From: an uncultured Prevotella sp. | GTDB taxonomy: Bacteria; Bacteroidota; Bacteroidia; Bacteroidales; Bacteroidaceae | Assembly (NCBI GenBank): GCA_947170725.1 | Contig: CAMVUM010000005.1 | Location: 1-64,000, forward strand | Direction of reading: 5' to 3' | Length of the DNA: 64,000 bases | Notes under the pieces: generated by a model | Database searches by the model: none | The model's input: the letters and a program-made list of their open reading frames with translations, nothing else | What the model was told of the DNA's origin: nothing | Program-made: the position numbers and the translations under genes | Shown here: positions 34,237-42,575 of the stretch, piece by piece | How the letters are laid out: each line of letters begins with the position of its first letter | Numbering within the stretch: position 1 is the stretch's first letter

Positions 34237-35610
34237 ATGGACAACAACAAAGCAACACTTGAATTGGGAACAAAGCCAGTTGGTCGTCTGCTTATGCAGT
34301 ATGCCATGCCAGCCATAATTGCCATGACCGCCGCGTCACTCTACAACATGGTGGACAGCATATTCATCGGTCAGGGCGTCGGCCCGATGGCCATATCAGG
34401 CTTGGCCCTCACATTCCCATTCATGAACCTCGGAGCGGCTTTCGGAGCCGCCGTAGGCGTGGGAGCGTCCACGTGCATATCTGTCAAGCTGGGACAGAAG
34501 GACTACGACACAGCACAGCACATCCTCGGCAATACCGTGACACTCAACCTTATTGTCGGCATTCTTTTCAGCGTCGTCTCGCTGCTCTTCCTCGACGACA
34601 TTCTCTATTTCTTCGGAGCAAGCCCACAGACCATACCCTATGCCCGCGACTATATGGTTGTCATCCTTCTGGGCAACGTATTCTCACACATGTACTTCGG
34701 CATGAACGCCGTGCTCCGCGCCTCGGGCAAGCCCCGGCAGGCGATGTACGCCACGATGTTCACAGTCGTAATGAACACTATCCTCGACCCGCTCTTCATA
34801 TATGTGCTTGATATGGGCATACGCGGAGCGGCTTTCGCCACTATACTCTCACAGCTGATGGCCCTGACTTGGCAGATGCGGCTTTTCTCCAATAAGAACG
34901 AGCTGCTTCACCTGCGGCGCGGCATCTACCGCCCGATAGGAATGATCGTCCGCAACATCATCGGAATCGGAATGTCGCCATTCCTGATGAACGTCTGCGC
35001 CTGTGTAGTGGTCATCTTCATCAACAAGGGACTGCTCGCCTATGGCGGCGACCTCGCCGTGGGAGCCTACGGAATTGTCAACCGCGTGGCCTTCGTCTTC
35101 GTGATGATCGTCATGGGCATCAATCAGGGCATGCAGCCGATTGCCGGTTATAACTACGGTGCACAGCAGACCGAGCGTCTCATGCGAGTTGTCAAGCTCG
35201 CGATGATAGCCGCCACGGCCGTGACCACGTTGGGATTCATCATCGCAGAAACCATTCCGAGTGAGTGCGCACGGCTGTTCACGGCCGACGGAGAACTGAT
35301 CGGTATGTCTGCCCACGGCATGCGTATCGTCATGTTCACCTTCCCAATTATCGGCTATCAGATGGTCGTGACCAACTTCTTCCAGAGTATCGGTCGAGCC
35401 CGCGTCAGTATCTTCCTCTCGCTCTCACGCCAGATGCTCTTCCTCCTGCCTATGCTCATCATCCTCCCGCCGACAATGGGCGTCAACGGTGTGTGGCTCT
35501 CCATGCCCATGGCCGACACCGTTGCATCAGTCGTGACGGCTATTATCATGGTGAGGTATGTGAAGAAGCAAAAAACCATACCAACCCCATCCCGAAAGGA
35601 GGAAGCCTGA
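34237..35610 (+). CDS. MATE family efflux transporter
   Basis: Multidrug and toxin extrusion protein, 457 residues with 12 predicted helices in two similar halves; exports cationic or other compounds using a sodium or proton gradient. Recognisable segments include LLMQYAMPAIIAMTAASLYNMVDSIFIG, VNRVAFVFVMIVMGINQGMQPIAGYNYGA and FFQSIGRARVSIFLSLSRQM. The last residues (TIPTPSRKEEA) and the stop codon are read from a CCCATCCCGAAAGGAGG-type repeat rather than family sequence. It is followed by a cytidylate-kinase-like gene, a common Bacteroidales pairing. Confidence 0.95.
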   Translation: MDNNKATLELGTKPVGRLLMQYAMPAIIAMTAASLYNMVDSIFIGQGVGPMAISGLALTFPFMNLGAAFGAAVGVGASTCISVKLGQKDYDTAQHILGNTVTLNLIVGILFSVVSLLFLDDILYFFGASPQTIPYARDYMVVILLGNVFSHMYFGMNAVLRASGKPRQAMYATMFTVVMNTILDPLFIYVLDMGIRGAAFATILSQLMALTWQMRLFSNKNELLHLRRGIYRPIGMIVRNIIGIGMSPFLMNVCACVVVIFINKGLLAYGGDLAVGAYGIVNRVAFVFVMIVMGINQGMQPIAGYNYGAQQTERLMRVVKLAMIAATAVTTLGFIIAETIPSECARLFTADGELIGMSAHGMRIVMFTFPIIGYQMVVTNFFQSIGRARVSIFLSLSRQMLFLLPMLIILPPTMGVNGVWLSMPMADTVASVVTAIIMVRYVKKQKTIPTPSRKEEA

Positions 35611-35637
35611 TATGACTTAGTGGGTTCCCATAAATAT

Positions 35638-35715
35638 ATCATCAATCCCATCACCCTCATAACTCCCATCAATCCCATAATTCCCATCACCCTCCCATAA
35701 CTCCCATCAAAAAAA
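35638..35715 (+). repeat. CCCATCA/CCCATAA short tandem repeats
   Basis: About eight degenerate units of CATCAMYCCCAT/CATAACTC fill the gap up to three bases before the kinase-like ATG. A similar array is at 40264-40312. Confidence 0.7.
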
Positions 35716-35717
35716 CA

Positions 35718-36341
35718 ATGAGCAAGATTATCATCAACATCGGTCGCCAGCTCGGCAGCGGCGGCCGGGAGATAGCCGCAAGGCTCGCCGAAAACCTCGG
35801 ATGCAAGTTCTACGACCGCGAGTTGCTCAACCTTGCGGCAAAGGAAAGCGGCTTCTGTGAGAAATTTTTCGAGCAGAACGACGAGAACCGCGGTTTCCTG
35901 CGCTCGCTATTCCACCTGCACATCCCCCACATCAGCGACATAAACTTCTACAGCAACAAACTCTCGCAGGAGAACCTTTTCAAGTTTCAGAGCGACGCCA
36001 TACGCCACGCTGCCGAAGAAAGCTCGTGTGTTTTTGTCGGCCGCTGCGCCGACTACGTTCTGCGCGACCGCAACGACGTTGTCAACGTATTCATCACGGC
36101 CAATCTCGACTGCCGCATCCGACGGATATGCGAACGCGACAGATGTGACGAGGATACCGCCCGGAGGCTCATCGAGAAGGGCGACCGCAGCCGCGCGGAC
36201 TATTACAACTACTATACGGGCAAGACATGGGGTCACGGCGCGAGCTACGACCTGTGCATCAATTCCAGTCTGCTCGGCCCTGAACGGACCGAGGAGTTCA
36301 TCAGGGAGTTTGTAGTCAGCTGCCTCAAAAACAAACGCTGA
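35718..36341 (+). CDS. Cytidylate kinase-like family protein
   Basis: P-loop kinase-like protein of 207 residues: an N-terminal IIINIGRQLGSGGREIAARLA block (the P-loop is GRQLGSGGRE, lacking the usual GKS/T), KFYDRELLNLAAKESGF, VFVGRCADYVL and the DYYNYYTGKTWG segment. This is the cytidylate_kin2 type; the substrate is unknown and it is not the housekeeping CMP kinase. It lies in a run with MATE upstream and the phosphoesterase six bases downstream. Confidence 0.88.
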   Translation: MSKIIINIGRQLGSGGREIAARLAENLGCKFYDRELLNLAAKESGFCEKFFEQNDENRGFLRSLFHLHIPHISDINFYSNKLSQENLFKFQSDAIRHAAEESSCVFVGRCADYVLRDRNDVVNVFITANLDCRIRRICERDRCDEDTARRLIEKGDRSRADYYNYYTGKTWGHGASYDLCINSSLLGPERTEEFIREFVVSCLKNKR

Positions 36342-36347
36342 CGGACA

Positions 36348-36839
36348 ATGAAGAAAATCGGAATAATAAGCGACACCCACGCCTACTGGGACGAGAAATA
36401 TCTCCACTACTTCGAACCGTGCGACGAAATATGGCACGCCGGAGACATAGGCTCCACAGAGGTAGCCGAACGGCTGGCCGCTTTCCGCCCGCTGCGGGCC
36501 GTATGCGGCAACTGCGACGGCGGAGACCTGCGGCTGATGTTCCCCGAACGCCTGCGATGGCGGTGTGAGGACGTTGACGTGCTCATGAAGCACATCGGCG
36601 GCTATCCCGGGAACTACGACGCCTCCATTCGCGGCCAGATATACGCCTCGCCGCCCCAACTGTTCATAAGCGGCCACTCACATATACTCAAAGTGAAATA
36701 TGACCGCACGCTCAATCTGCTCCACATCAACCCCGGCGCCGCCGGACTGCAGGGCTGGCACAAGGAGCGCACGCTGATAAGACTGACCATCGAGGGCAAT
36801 AAATTCAGTGATTGTGAAGTTATAACATTAGGGAGATAA
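36348..36839 (+). CDS. YfcE/MJ0936-type metallophosphoesterase
   Basis: Small calcineurin-like phosphodiesterase with the metal-binding blocks in order: SDTHAYWD, HAGDIGSTE, GNCDGGD, KHIGGYPGNYD and SGHSHILK. Ends with the family NPGAAG segment. The MPE fold needs two metal ions; the natural substrate of this class is unknown. The usual Gly after SDTH is Ala. Six bases after the kinase-like gene, so probably co-transcribed. Confidence 0.92.
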   Translation: MKKIGIISDTHAYWDEKYLHYFEPCDEIWHAGDIGSTEVAERLAAFRPLRAVCGNCDGGDLRLMFPERLRWRCEDVDVLMKHIGGYPGNYDASIRGQIYASPPQLFISGHSHILKVKYDRTLNLLHINPGAAGLQGWHKERTLIRLTIEGNKFSDCEVITLGR

Positions 36840-36927
36840 CCGCCGGCAGCGACGCCCCGTGACGCTCACGCAGCGCCACGATACCGCACCCAAGGCAAAC
36901 AAAAACAGCCTGTCTTACTCTGCAAAA

Positions 36928-37015
36928 TGAGTCATATTAGGAAAGTAAAATGAGACATTTTTGCCGGCAATATGACTCATATTGGTCAGTAGAATGAGGC
37001 ATTTTACTTTGCGGC
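36928..37015 (+). repeat. Tandem 45-bp repeat upstream of the sigma-4-like gene
   Basis: Two diverged direct copies starting TGAGTCATATTAGGAAAGTA (36928) and TGACTCATATTGGTCAGTAG (36973), each followed by AATGAGRCATTTT. They end 60 bases before the next ATG. Confidence 0.65.
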
Positions 37016-37075
37016 GTAGGCCACACGGCCGTAATACAAGGACCAAAACATAATAAAAACATAACTATAACGACA

Positions 37076-37372
37076 ATGGACAATCTGTCAAGACAACTCC
37101 AAAGCCTCCTCGTCAGCATGGGCTACATGCCCGACAGCGTGCCCCACGAGGTCGCCCACGGCATAGAACACCTCCTCCATCTTCTCGAAACAGAAGACGA
37201 AGAGGCGCTCACACACTATTACGGACTGTTCGGCGAGGAACGTCTGTCGCTTGACGAGATAGCCCGCAGCCGCGGACTGAGCCCCGAGGACATGATGGCC
37301 AGCATTGATGCGTCAATCCGCAGGATTGCCGTAACGCCGGAGTGGGAAATGCTCAAGGGAATGATTAAGTGA
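37076..37372 (+). CDS. Small sigma-70 region 4-like protein
   Basis: A 98-residue protein, not a named family to me. The second half reads HYYGLFGEERLSLDEIARSRGLSPEDMMASIDASIRRI, which follows the pattern of sigma-70 region 4 (yGLfgeer.tleEIA..lgls.erv..i...alrkl). The first half is a short amphipathic helical part. It may bind the -35-like region or RNA polymerase without being a full sigma factor, or use this HTH for something else. Tandem repeats lie upstream; purT follows after 76 bases. Confidence 0.7.
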   Translation: MDNLSRQLQSLLVSMGYMPDSVPHEVAHGIEHLLHLLETEDEEALTHYYGLFGEERLSLDEIARSRGLSPEDMMASIDASIRRIAVTPEWEMLKGMIK

Positions 37373-37448
37373 TAATTTGCCCCGATAGTATTGACGGGAA
37401 TGGCCATATAGAATATGAAGAATAAACAAATACTATAAGCGACACGAT

Positions 37449-38630
37449 ATGAAGAAAATACTGTTATTGGGCTCAGGCGAATTGGGCAAGGAATTCGTCA
37501 TCGCCGCCAAGCGCGCGGGCCAGTACGTCATTGCTTGCGACCGTTATAACGATGCTCCGGCCATGCAGGTGGCCGACGAGCGCGAAGTGTTCAACATGCT
37601 CGACGGCGACGCTCTGGAGGCTGTGGTGAACAAACACCACCCTGACATCATCGTTCCCGAGATTGAAGCCATCCGCACAGAGAGACTCTTCGACTTTGAG
37701 AAGCAGGGCGTTCAGGTCGTGCCGAGCGCCCGTGCGGTCAACTACACAATGAACCGTCGCGCCATCCGCGACCTCGCATCACGCGAGCTGGGTCTGCGTA
37801 CTGCAAAGTACTTCTATGCCAAGACCTACGAGGAGTTCAAGGCTGCCGCCGACGAAATCGGTTTCCCCTGCGTGGTGAAGCCCCTCATGTCGTCCTCGGG
37901 CCACGGCCAGAGCTACGTCCACAACGACAATGAGCTGGAGCAGGCTTTCCGTGAGGCCATGGAAGGCAGCCGCGGCGACGTCAAGGAGGTCATCATAGAA
38001 GAATTCATCGACTTTGAATCGGAGTTCACCCTGCTCACCGTGACACAGAAGAACGGCCCGACGCTGTTCTGTCCGCCCATCGGACACATCCAGAAAGGCG
38101 GCGACTACCGCGAAAGCTGGCAGCCGTACAAGATTTCGGACGAGGCTCTGCGTCAGGCCCAGCACATGGCCGACGAGGTGACACGCGCGCTGACCGGTGC
38201 CGGAATCTGGGGTGTCGAGTTCTTCCTGACACGTCAGGGCGAAGTCATATTCTCCGAACTGTCACCCCGTCCACATGATACGGGAATGGTGACACTCGGC
38301 CACACGACCAATCTCAGCGAGTTTGAACTCCACTTCCGCGCCGTCATGGGACTGCCCATCGCCGGAATCCACCTGGAGCATGCCGGTGTGAGCGCCGTCA
38401 TCCTGTCGCCCGTTGAGTCTACGGACCCGCTGGACTACAATTTCACCGACGCCCTCAACGAGGACCACACGCGCATCCGCATCTTCGGAAAACCCGAAGC
38501 CCACGTCGGACGCCGCATGGGTGTGGTGCTCTGCTACGGCGATACGGACGCCGACACTGACGCCCTGCGCGACAAGGCGAAGCGTCTGGCGAAGACCGTG
38601 CTCGGAACAGACCCATACATGAAGAAATAA
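37449..38630 (+). CDS. purT: Formate-dependent phosphoribosylglycinamide formyltransferase
   Basis: ATP-grasp enzyme that makes formyl-GAR from GAR, formate and ATP in purine synthesis. Visible: the N-terminal [20 protein letters not shown], the ATP-binding [29 protein letters not shown], and the metal-binding [28 protein letters not shown]. Length 393 aa is normal. Its use of free formate fits a fermentative anaerobe. Confidence 0.97.
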   Translation: MKKILLLGSGELGKEFVIAAKRAGQYVIACDRYNDAPAMQVADEREVFNMLDGDALEAVVNKHHPDIIVPEIEAIRTERLFDFEKQGVQVVPSARAVNYTMNRRAIRDLASRELGLRTAKYFYAKTYEEFKAAADEIGFPCVVKPLMSSSGHGQSYVHNDNELEQAFREAMEGSRGDVKEVIIEEFIDFESEFTLLTVTQKNGPTLFCPPIGHIQKGGDYRESWQPYKISDEALRQAQHMADEVTRALTGAGIWGVEFFLTRQGEVIFSELSPRPHDTGMVTLGHTTNLSEFELHFRAVMGLPIAGIHLEHAGVSAVILSPVESTDPLDYNFTDALNEDHTRIRIFGKPEAHVGRRMGVVLCYGDTDADTDALRDKAKRLAKTVLGTDPYMKK

Positions 38631-38666
38631 AACGGTCTTCCCACTTAAGACACATACCCTATATTG

Positions 38667-39701
38667 ATGATAGAAACACTGCAGTCGTTGCGGTTCATAT
38701 TCTTCGTGATGATATTCATGTCACACTTCGGATATGACGGACTACCGACATTCGATGCCGGCGGCGACTGCGGTGTCTCTTTTTTCTTTATCCTCAGCGG
38801 CTTTGTCCTTGCGTCAGCCTACGGCGACAAGATTGTGTCGGGCAGCTTCCGCCACCGCACGTTCATGGTGCGGCGGATATCCAAGATCTATCCGCTTCAT
38901 CTGCTTTGCCTGCTTGCTGCAATCGCCATCGGTATCAGACATATCGGTGCTCACGACCTGCCCGCACTGCTGTCGAACCTACTGCTCATTCAGAGCTGGA
39001 TTCCGTCGGCAGACTTCTATTTCTCGGGCAACGCTGTCTCATGGTTCCTCTCGGACATACTGTTCTGCTACGCCGTCTTTCCCTTTATCTTCCGTGCGGT
39101 CAGCCGCATGGCTCCGGCGACACTCATCGGCACTTGGGTAGCGGTACTTGCGGCCTACGCCGTGCTCCTCTGCAACATCCCGGACACCATGACAAACGCC
39201 ATCGTCTATGTCTTTCCTCCCGTGCGGGCCGTCGATTTCGCCATCGGCATGACCATCTGGCGCATCGCTTCACGGCTGAAAGGGCGACACTCGGCAGTTT
39301 TGGAAAGCCGTTTGGCGGCCACTGCGGCCGAACTTACGGTTTTTGCCGCACTTGCCGCGATGCTGGCCATCCATCAGAACGTCAGCCTGCAAATACGCAC
39401 GGCATGTCTCTTCTGGCCGGTCAACATGGCCGTCATCCTGCTCTTCGCCTGCGAAAGACAGGGTGGGGCGATGGCATGGCTTCTCCGCCGTAAACCTTTG
39501 ATATGGCTCGGAAACATCAGTTTTCCGCTGTTCATGGTACATCAGATGGCCATCAGCATCACCTTGACCGTTCTCCTCCGCCTCTCAGCCATCATCCCGG
39601 AACCGCCCTGTTGGCTCGCCCTGACGCTCTGCGCGGCTACGACGCTGGCTGGAACGACATTGGCGCAATATATTAAGGTCAGAGTTCAGAGTGATGAGTA
39701 A
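38667..39701 (+). CDS. Acyltransferase family 3 membrane protein
   Basis: Integral-membrane O-acyltransferase (about ten helices) of the type that adds acetyl groups to surface polysaccharides. The conserved His lies early (FMSHFGYDG), followed by GVSFFFILSGFVLASAY and the basic RHRTFMVRRISKIYPLH loop. The start is the ATG at 38667; the track's 38664 is a TTG. The final residues (KVRVQSDE) and the stop are read from an inverted copy of the dispersed GGTAATCACACC repeat. It probably belongs with the amino-sugar genes that follow. Confidence 0.92.
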   Translation: MIETLQSLRFIFFVMIFMSHFGYDGLPTFDAGGDCGVSFFFILSGFVLASAYGDKIVSGSFRHRTFMVRRISKIYPLHLLCLLAAIAIGIRHIGAHDLPALLSNLLLIQSWIPSADFYFSGNAVSWFLSDILFCYAVFPFIFRAVSRMAPATLIGTWVAVLAAYAVLLCNIPDTMTNAIVYVFPPVRAVDFAIGMTIWRIASRLKGRHSAVLESRLAATAAELTVFAALAAMLAIHQNVSLQIRTACLFWPVNMAVILLFACERQGGAMAWLLRRKPLIWLGNISFPLFMVHQMAISITLTVLLRLSAIIPEPPCWLALTLCAATTLAGTTLAQYIKVRVQSDE

Positions 39702-39716
39702 AGAGGTCTGATTACT
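39683..39716 (-). repeat. Dispersed repeat, inverted copy F
   Basis: AGTTCAGAGTGATGAGTAAAGAGG then TCTGATTACT, the reverse of the GGTAATCACACC family. It covers the stop codon of the acyltransferase gene. Confidence 0.75.
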
Positions 39717-39827
39717 CTTGAAGCCTGAACGGCGGATGACAAGATTGAATTAACAAACAAACGAAACCACTCTGTCTCTTCCTTTTTTTTGGGGGAAGGA
39801 GTCGGAGGGGGCTCCAATATAAAAAAT

Positions 39828-40253
39828 ATGGAAGGAAAAATAATCGACTTGCCGAAGATATTCGACCCTCGCGGAAATCTCACCGTGGCCGAGGGCAACC
39901 GCAACATACCCTTCGACATCGCCCGGGTGTACTGGGTATATGACGTTCCGGGAGGCGAGAGCCGAGGCGGCCATGCCCATAAGCACTGCCGTGAGTTCAT
40001 CATCGCCGTGAGCGGCAGCTTCCAAGTCACACTGGACAACGGCCGCAAGCGCACAACCTACCATCTCAACCATCCCTATCAGGGTCTGCTTGTCAATACC
40101 GGCGTATGGCGCACGCTTGACGATTTCTCCTCTGGAGCGGTCTGCCTCGTGCTGGCCTCCGACCCGTTTGAGGAGGAGGACTACATAAGGGATTACGGAG
40201 ACTATTTGAAATATATGGGCATAGCCCCATCCGGCTTCCCCAAGGGGGAGTAA
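39828..40253 (+). CDS. FdtA/QdtA-type sugar 3,4-ketoisomerase (cupin)
   Basis: WxcM-like cupin that would convert dTDP-4-keto-6-deoxyglucose to its 3-keto isomer, the first step to 3-amino-3,6-dideoxy sugars. Visible: IDLPKIFDPRGNLTVAE, FDIARVYWVYDVPGGESRGGHAHKHCREFI with the active-site His pair, and VCLVLASDPFEEEDYIRDY. The start is the ATG at 39828, not 39789. The last residues (IAPSGFPKGE) are encoded by a CTTCCCCAAGGGGGAG palindromic repeat, which also supplies the stop. Followed by an acyltransferase and an aminotransferase that complete the pathway. Confidence 0.92.
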   Translation: MEGKIIDLPKIFDPRGNLTVAEGNRNIPFDIARVYWVYDVPGGESRGGHAHKHCREFIIAVSGSFQVTLDNGRKRTTYHLNHPYQGLLVNTGVWRTLDDFSSGAVCLVLASDPFEEEDYIRDYGDYLKYMGIAPSGFPKGE

Positions 40254-40345
40254 GAATACTCAGCATAACTCCCATCAATCCTATAATCAACATTAATCCC
40301 ATAACCCACATCCCCGTTGTTTCTCCTCCTTGGGGAAGTCAGAGG
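40228..40345. repeat. Palindromic CCCC/GGGG repeats and CCCATCA array between fdtA-like and the acyltransferase
   Basis: GGCTTCCCCAAGGGGGAG at 40230-40249 and TTCTCCTCCTTGGGGAAG at 40321-40338 are opposed; between them lie CCCATCAATCCTATAA-type units (40264-40312) like those at 35638. Confidence 0.65.
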
Positions 40346-40356
40346 AACCCCGTATT

Positions 40357-41295
40357 ATGTTTGAGATAAAACGATATACCCCCGCCGACAACGCCGCCTG
40401 GGACCGCTATGTCTCACAGGCAAGGAACGCCACGTTCCTGTTCTACCGTGCCTACATGGACTACCACGCCGACCGCTTCACCGACCACTCGCTGATGTTC
40501 TATAAATCCGGCCGGCTCCACTCCATTCTTCCCGCACACATTGTCGGAACAACACTCTATTCCCACTACGGACTGACCTACGGCGGACTCGTGATGAACA
40601 TTGACGTCACTATCAGCGACGTTGTCGAGTTGTTCTCCGGACTTAACGGCTACCTCCGCAGCTGCGGAATAACTCGTGTCATCTACCGTCCGATTCCGTG
40701 GATATATCACCGTCATCCGTCGGAAGAAGACCTCTACGCAATATTCTGGAAGTGCAATGCCCGCCTGCATCTGCGCAACATCGGCACAGCCATAGCCATG
40801 AAGCAGAACCTCAGATGGCGCAAGGACCACCGCCGGCGCCTCAAACAGGCCCATGAGAGCGGCGTATGGGTCAAGCGCGACGCCGACATTGCCGAGTTCT
40901 GGCCTGTGCTGGAAGCCAATCTTGCACGGCGTTTCGCCGCAAAACCCGTCCACACTCTGGCCGAAATGCAGTTGCTGAAGTCACGTTTCCCAAACAACAT
41001 CATCCAATACAACGCCTACATCGGCGACGAAATCATCGGCGGAATCACGTTCTATGTAACTCCACAGGTGCTCCACGGACAGTATAGCGGCACCACCGAC
41101 CGCGGCAAACAGGCCGGCGCGATGGAGGCTATCTACGAACAGGTCATGTATAACGACTATACCGACATTGATTTTCTCGATTTCGGCAGCTCCACGGAGG
41201 AGCAGGGAAGCATCATCAATGCCGGTCTCATTGCCCACAAGGAAGGTTACGGCGGCCGCGGAGTGTGCTACGATACGTATGAATGGGAGATATGA
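40357..41295 (+). CDS. GNAT/FemAB-like N-acyltransferase
   Basis: Predicted cytoplasmic N-acyltransferase of 312 residues with two diverged GNAT-type halves: an N-terminal half with AYMDYHADRFTDHSLMFYK and LTYGGLVMN, and a C-terminal half with EIIGGITFYVTPQVLHGQYSG and FLDFGSSTEEQGSIINAGL. The start is the ATG at 40357; the track's 40330 lies in a repeat. Its place between the ketoisomerase and aminotransferase suggests it acylates the 3-amino sugar, a job usually done by a hexapeptide-repeat enzyme (FdtC/QdtC). The acyl donor is unknown. Confidence 0.82.
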   Translation: MFEIKRYTPADNAAWDRYVSQARNATFLFYRAYMDYHADRFTDHSLMFYKSGRLHSILPAHIVGTTLYSHYGLTYGGLVMNIDVTISDVVELFSGLNGYLRSCGITRVIYRPIPWIYHRHPSEEDLYAIFWKCNARLHLRNIGTAIAMKQNLRWRKDHRRRLKQAHESGVWVKRDADIAEFWPVLEANLARRFAAKPVHTLAEMQLLKSRFPNNIIQYNAYIGDEIIGGITFYVTPQVLHGQYSGTTDRGKQAGAMEAIYEQVMYNDYTDIDFLDFGSSTEEQGSIINAGLIAHKEGYGGRGVCYDTYEWEI

Positions 41296-41386
41296 GAACC
41301 CACCCCAACCATTCCGAAGGAAGGGAACCTGATTAATTTTTGCTGCTGACATTATACCAAAGACACATTATATATTATAGTTATAT

Positions 41387-42517
41387 ATGACTATGGATTC
41401 CACAACAATCAAATACCTCGACTTAAAGAAAGTCACCGAACTCCACGCAGAGGAAATCCATGAAGCCGTGGCGCGCGTGATAGACAGCGGATGGTATCTG
41501 CAAGGCGAGGCCGTGGCACGTTTTGAGGAAGAATATGCACACTACTGCGGCGTCCGCCACTGCATAGCCTGCGGCAACGGACTTGATGCCCTTACACTCA
41601 TTCTGCGGGCCTATATGGAAATGGGCGTGATGGCTGAGGGCGACGAGGTGATTGTTCCGGCCAACACCTACATAGCCTCCATCCTGTCGATAACCGAGAA
41701 CGGCCTCGTTCCGGTGCTCGTCGAACCGCGGCAGGACACTTTACAGATTGACGACGCGCTCATCGAACAGGCCATCACACCGCGCACACGTGCCGTCATG
41801 ATTGTCCATCTCTACGGTCGCATGGCCTACACGGAGCGCATCGGCGACATCTGCCGCCGCCACGGACTGAAGCTCGTGGAGGACTGCGCACAGTCGCACG
41901 GGCTGGTAAATGAAGAACGAAGAACGATTCTTCATTCTTCATTCTCTTCCGCCTCCGGCCACAGTTTCTATCCCGGAAAGAATCTCGGAGCGCTTGGAGA
42001 CGCAGGAGCAGTGACAACCGACGACAACGAGCTGGCCGCCACGGTGAGGGCACTGGCCAACTACGGTTCCGCCCGGAAGTATGTCTTCCGCTACCGCGGA
42101 CGTAACAGCCGCATGGACGAGATACAGGCCGCTGTGCTCAGTGTCCGCCTACGTTATCTTGACAAGGACAACGCCGAACGCCGCCGCATCGCTCTGCGGT
42201 ATATAGAGGAAGTCAACAATACGCTGTTGACGTTGCCGTCGCACGACTACTGGCGGCACAGCGTTTTTCATATATTCCCCGTTCTCACGCCCCGCCGCGA
42301 CATGCTTCAGGAATATCTGAAGGACAACGGCGTCCAGACCGTCATACACTATCCCATACCGCCGCACCATCAGCAGTGTTACAGCCAGTGGAGCGGCCTT
42401 TCGCTGCCTGTGACCGAACGCATCCACCGCGAGGAGCTGAGCATACCGTGCAATCAGGTGCTTACCGACAATGAGGTGACAACAATCATAAACATACTAA
42501 ACAAATTCGGGGAATAG
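41387..42517 (+). CDS. DegT/DnrJ/EryC1/StrS aminotransferase (FdtB/QdtB-like)
   Basis: PLP enzyme that would add an amino group to the 3-keto-6-deoxy sugar nucleotide. Visible: the N-terminal YLDLKKVTELHAEEI, the CGNGLDAL block, the EDCAQSHG segment with the PLP Asp, and the PLP lysine in HSFYPGKNLGALGD (about residue 197). About 12 residues before the lysine loop (about 175-186, NEERRTILHSSF) are encoded by an imperfect 36-bp palindrome and do not match the family. A second start is possible at 41393. Its 3' end forms part of a bidirectional terminator. Confidence 0.93.
   Translation: MTMDSTTIKYLDLKKVTELHAEEIHEAVARVIDSGWYLQGEAVARFEEEYAHYCGVRHCIACGNGLDALTLILRAYMEMGVMAEGDEVIVPANTYIASILSITENGLVPVLVEPRQDTLQIDDALIEQAITPRTRAVMIVHLYGRMAYTERIGDICRRHGLKLVEDCAQSHGLVNEERRTILHSSFSSASGHSFYPGKNLGALGDAGAVTTDDNELAATVRALANYGSARKYVFRYRGRNSRMDEIQAAVLSVRLRYLDKDNAERRRIALRYIEEVNNTLLTLPSHDYWRHSVFHIFPVLTPRRDMLQEYLKDNGVQTVIHYPIPPHHQQCYSQWSGLSLPVTERIHREELSIPCNQVLTDNEVTTIINILNKFGE
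41908..41943. repeat. AATGAAGAACGAAGAACG palindrome inside the aminotransferase gene
   Basis: AATGAAGAACGAAGAACG followed by ATTCTTCATTCTTCATT: two half-sites of near-perfect inverted GAAGAAY repeats, read in frame as NEERRTILHSSF. Confidence 0.7.
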
Positions 42518-42544
42518 TCCGCATTGGACCATTCCCCGAATTTG
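42502..42544. terminator. Bidirectional terminator overlapping the aminotransferase stop
   Basis: CAAATTCGGGGAATAGTCC / GGACCATTCCCCGAATTTG. The left arm encodes the last residues (KFGE) and stop; T-rich on both outer sides; between convergent genes. Confidence 0.85.
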
Positions 42545-42575
42545 TTTGCTCACAAGATTATTTCTTATTCAAGAC

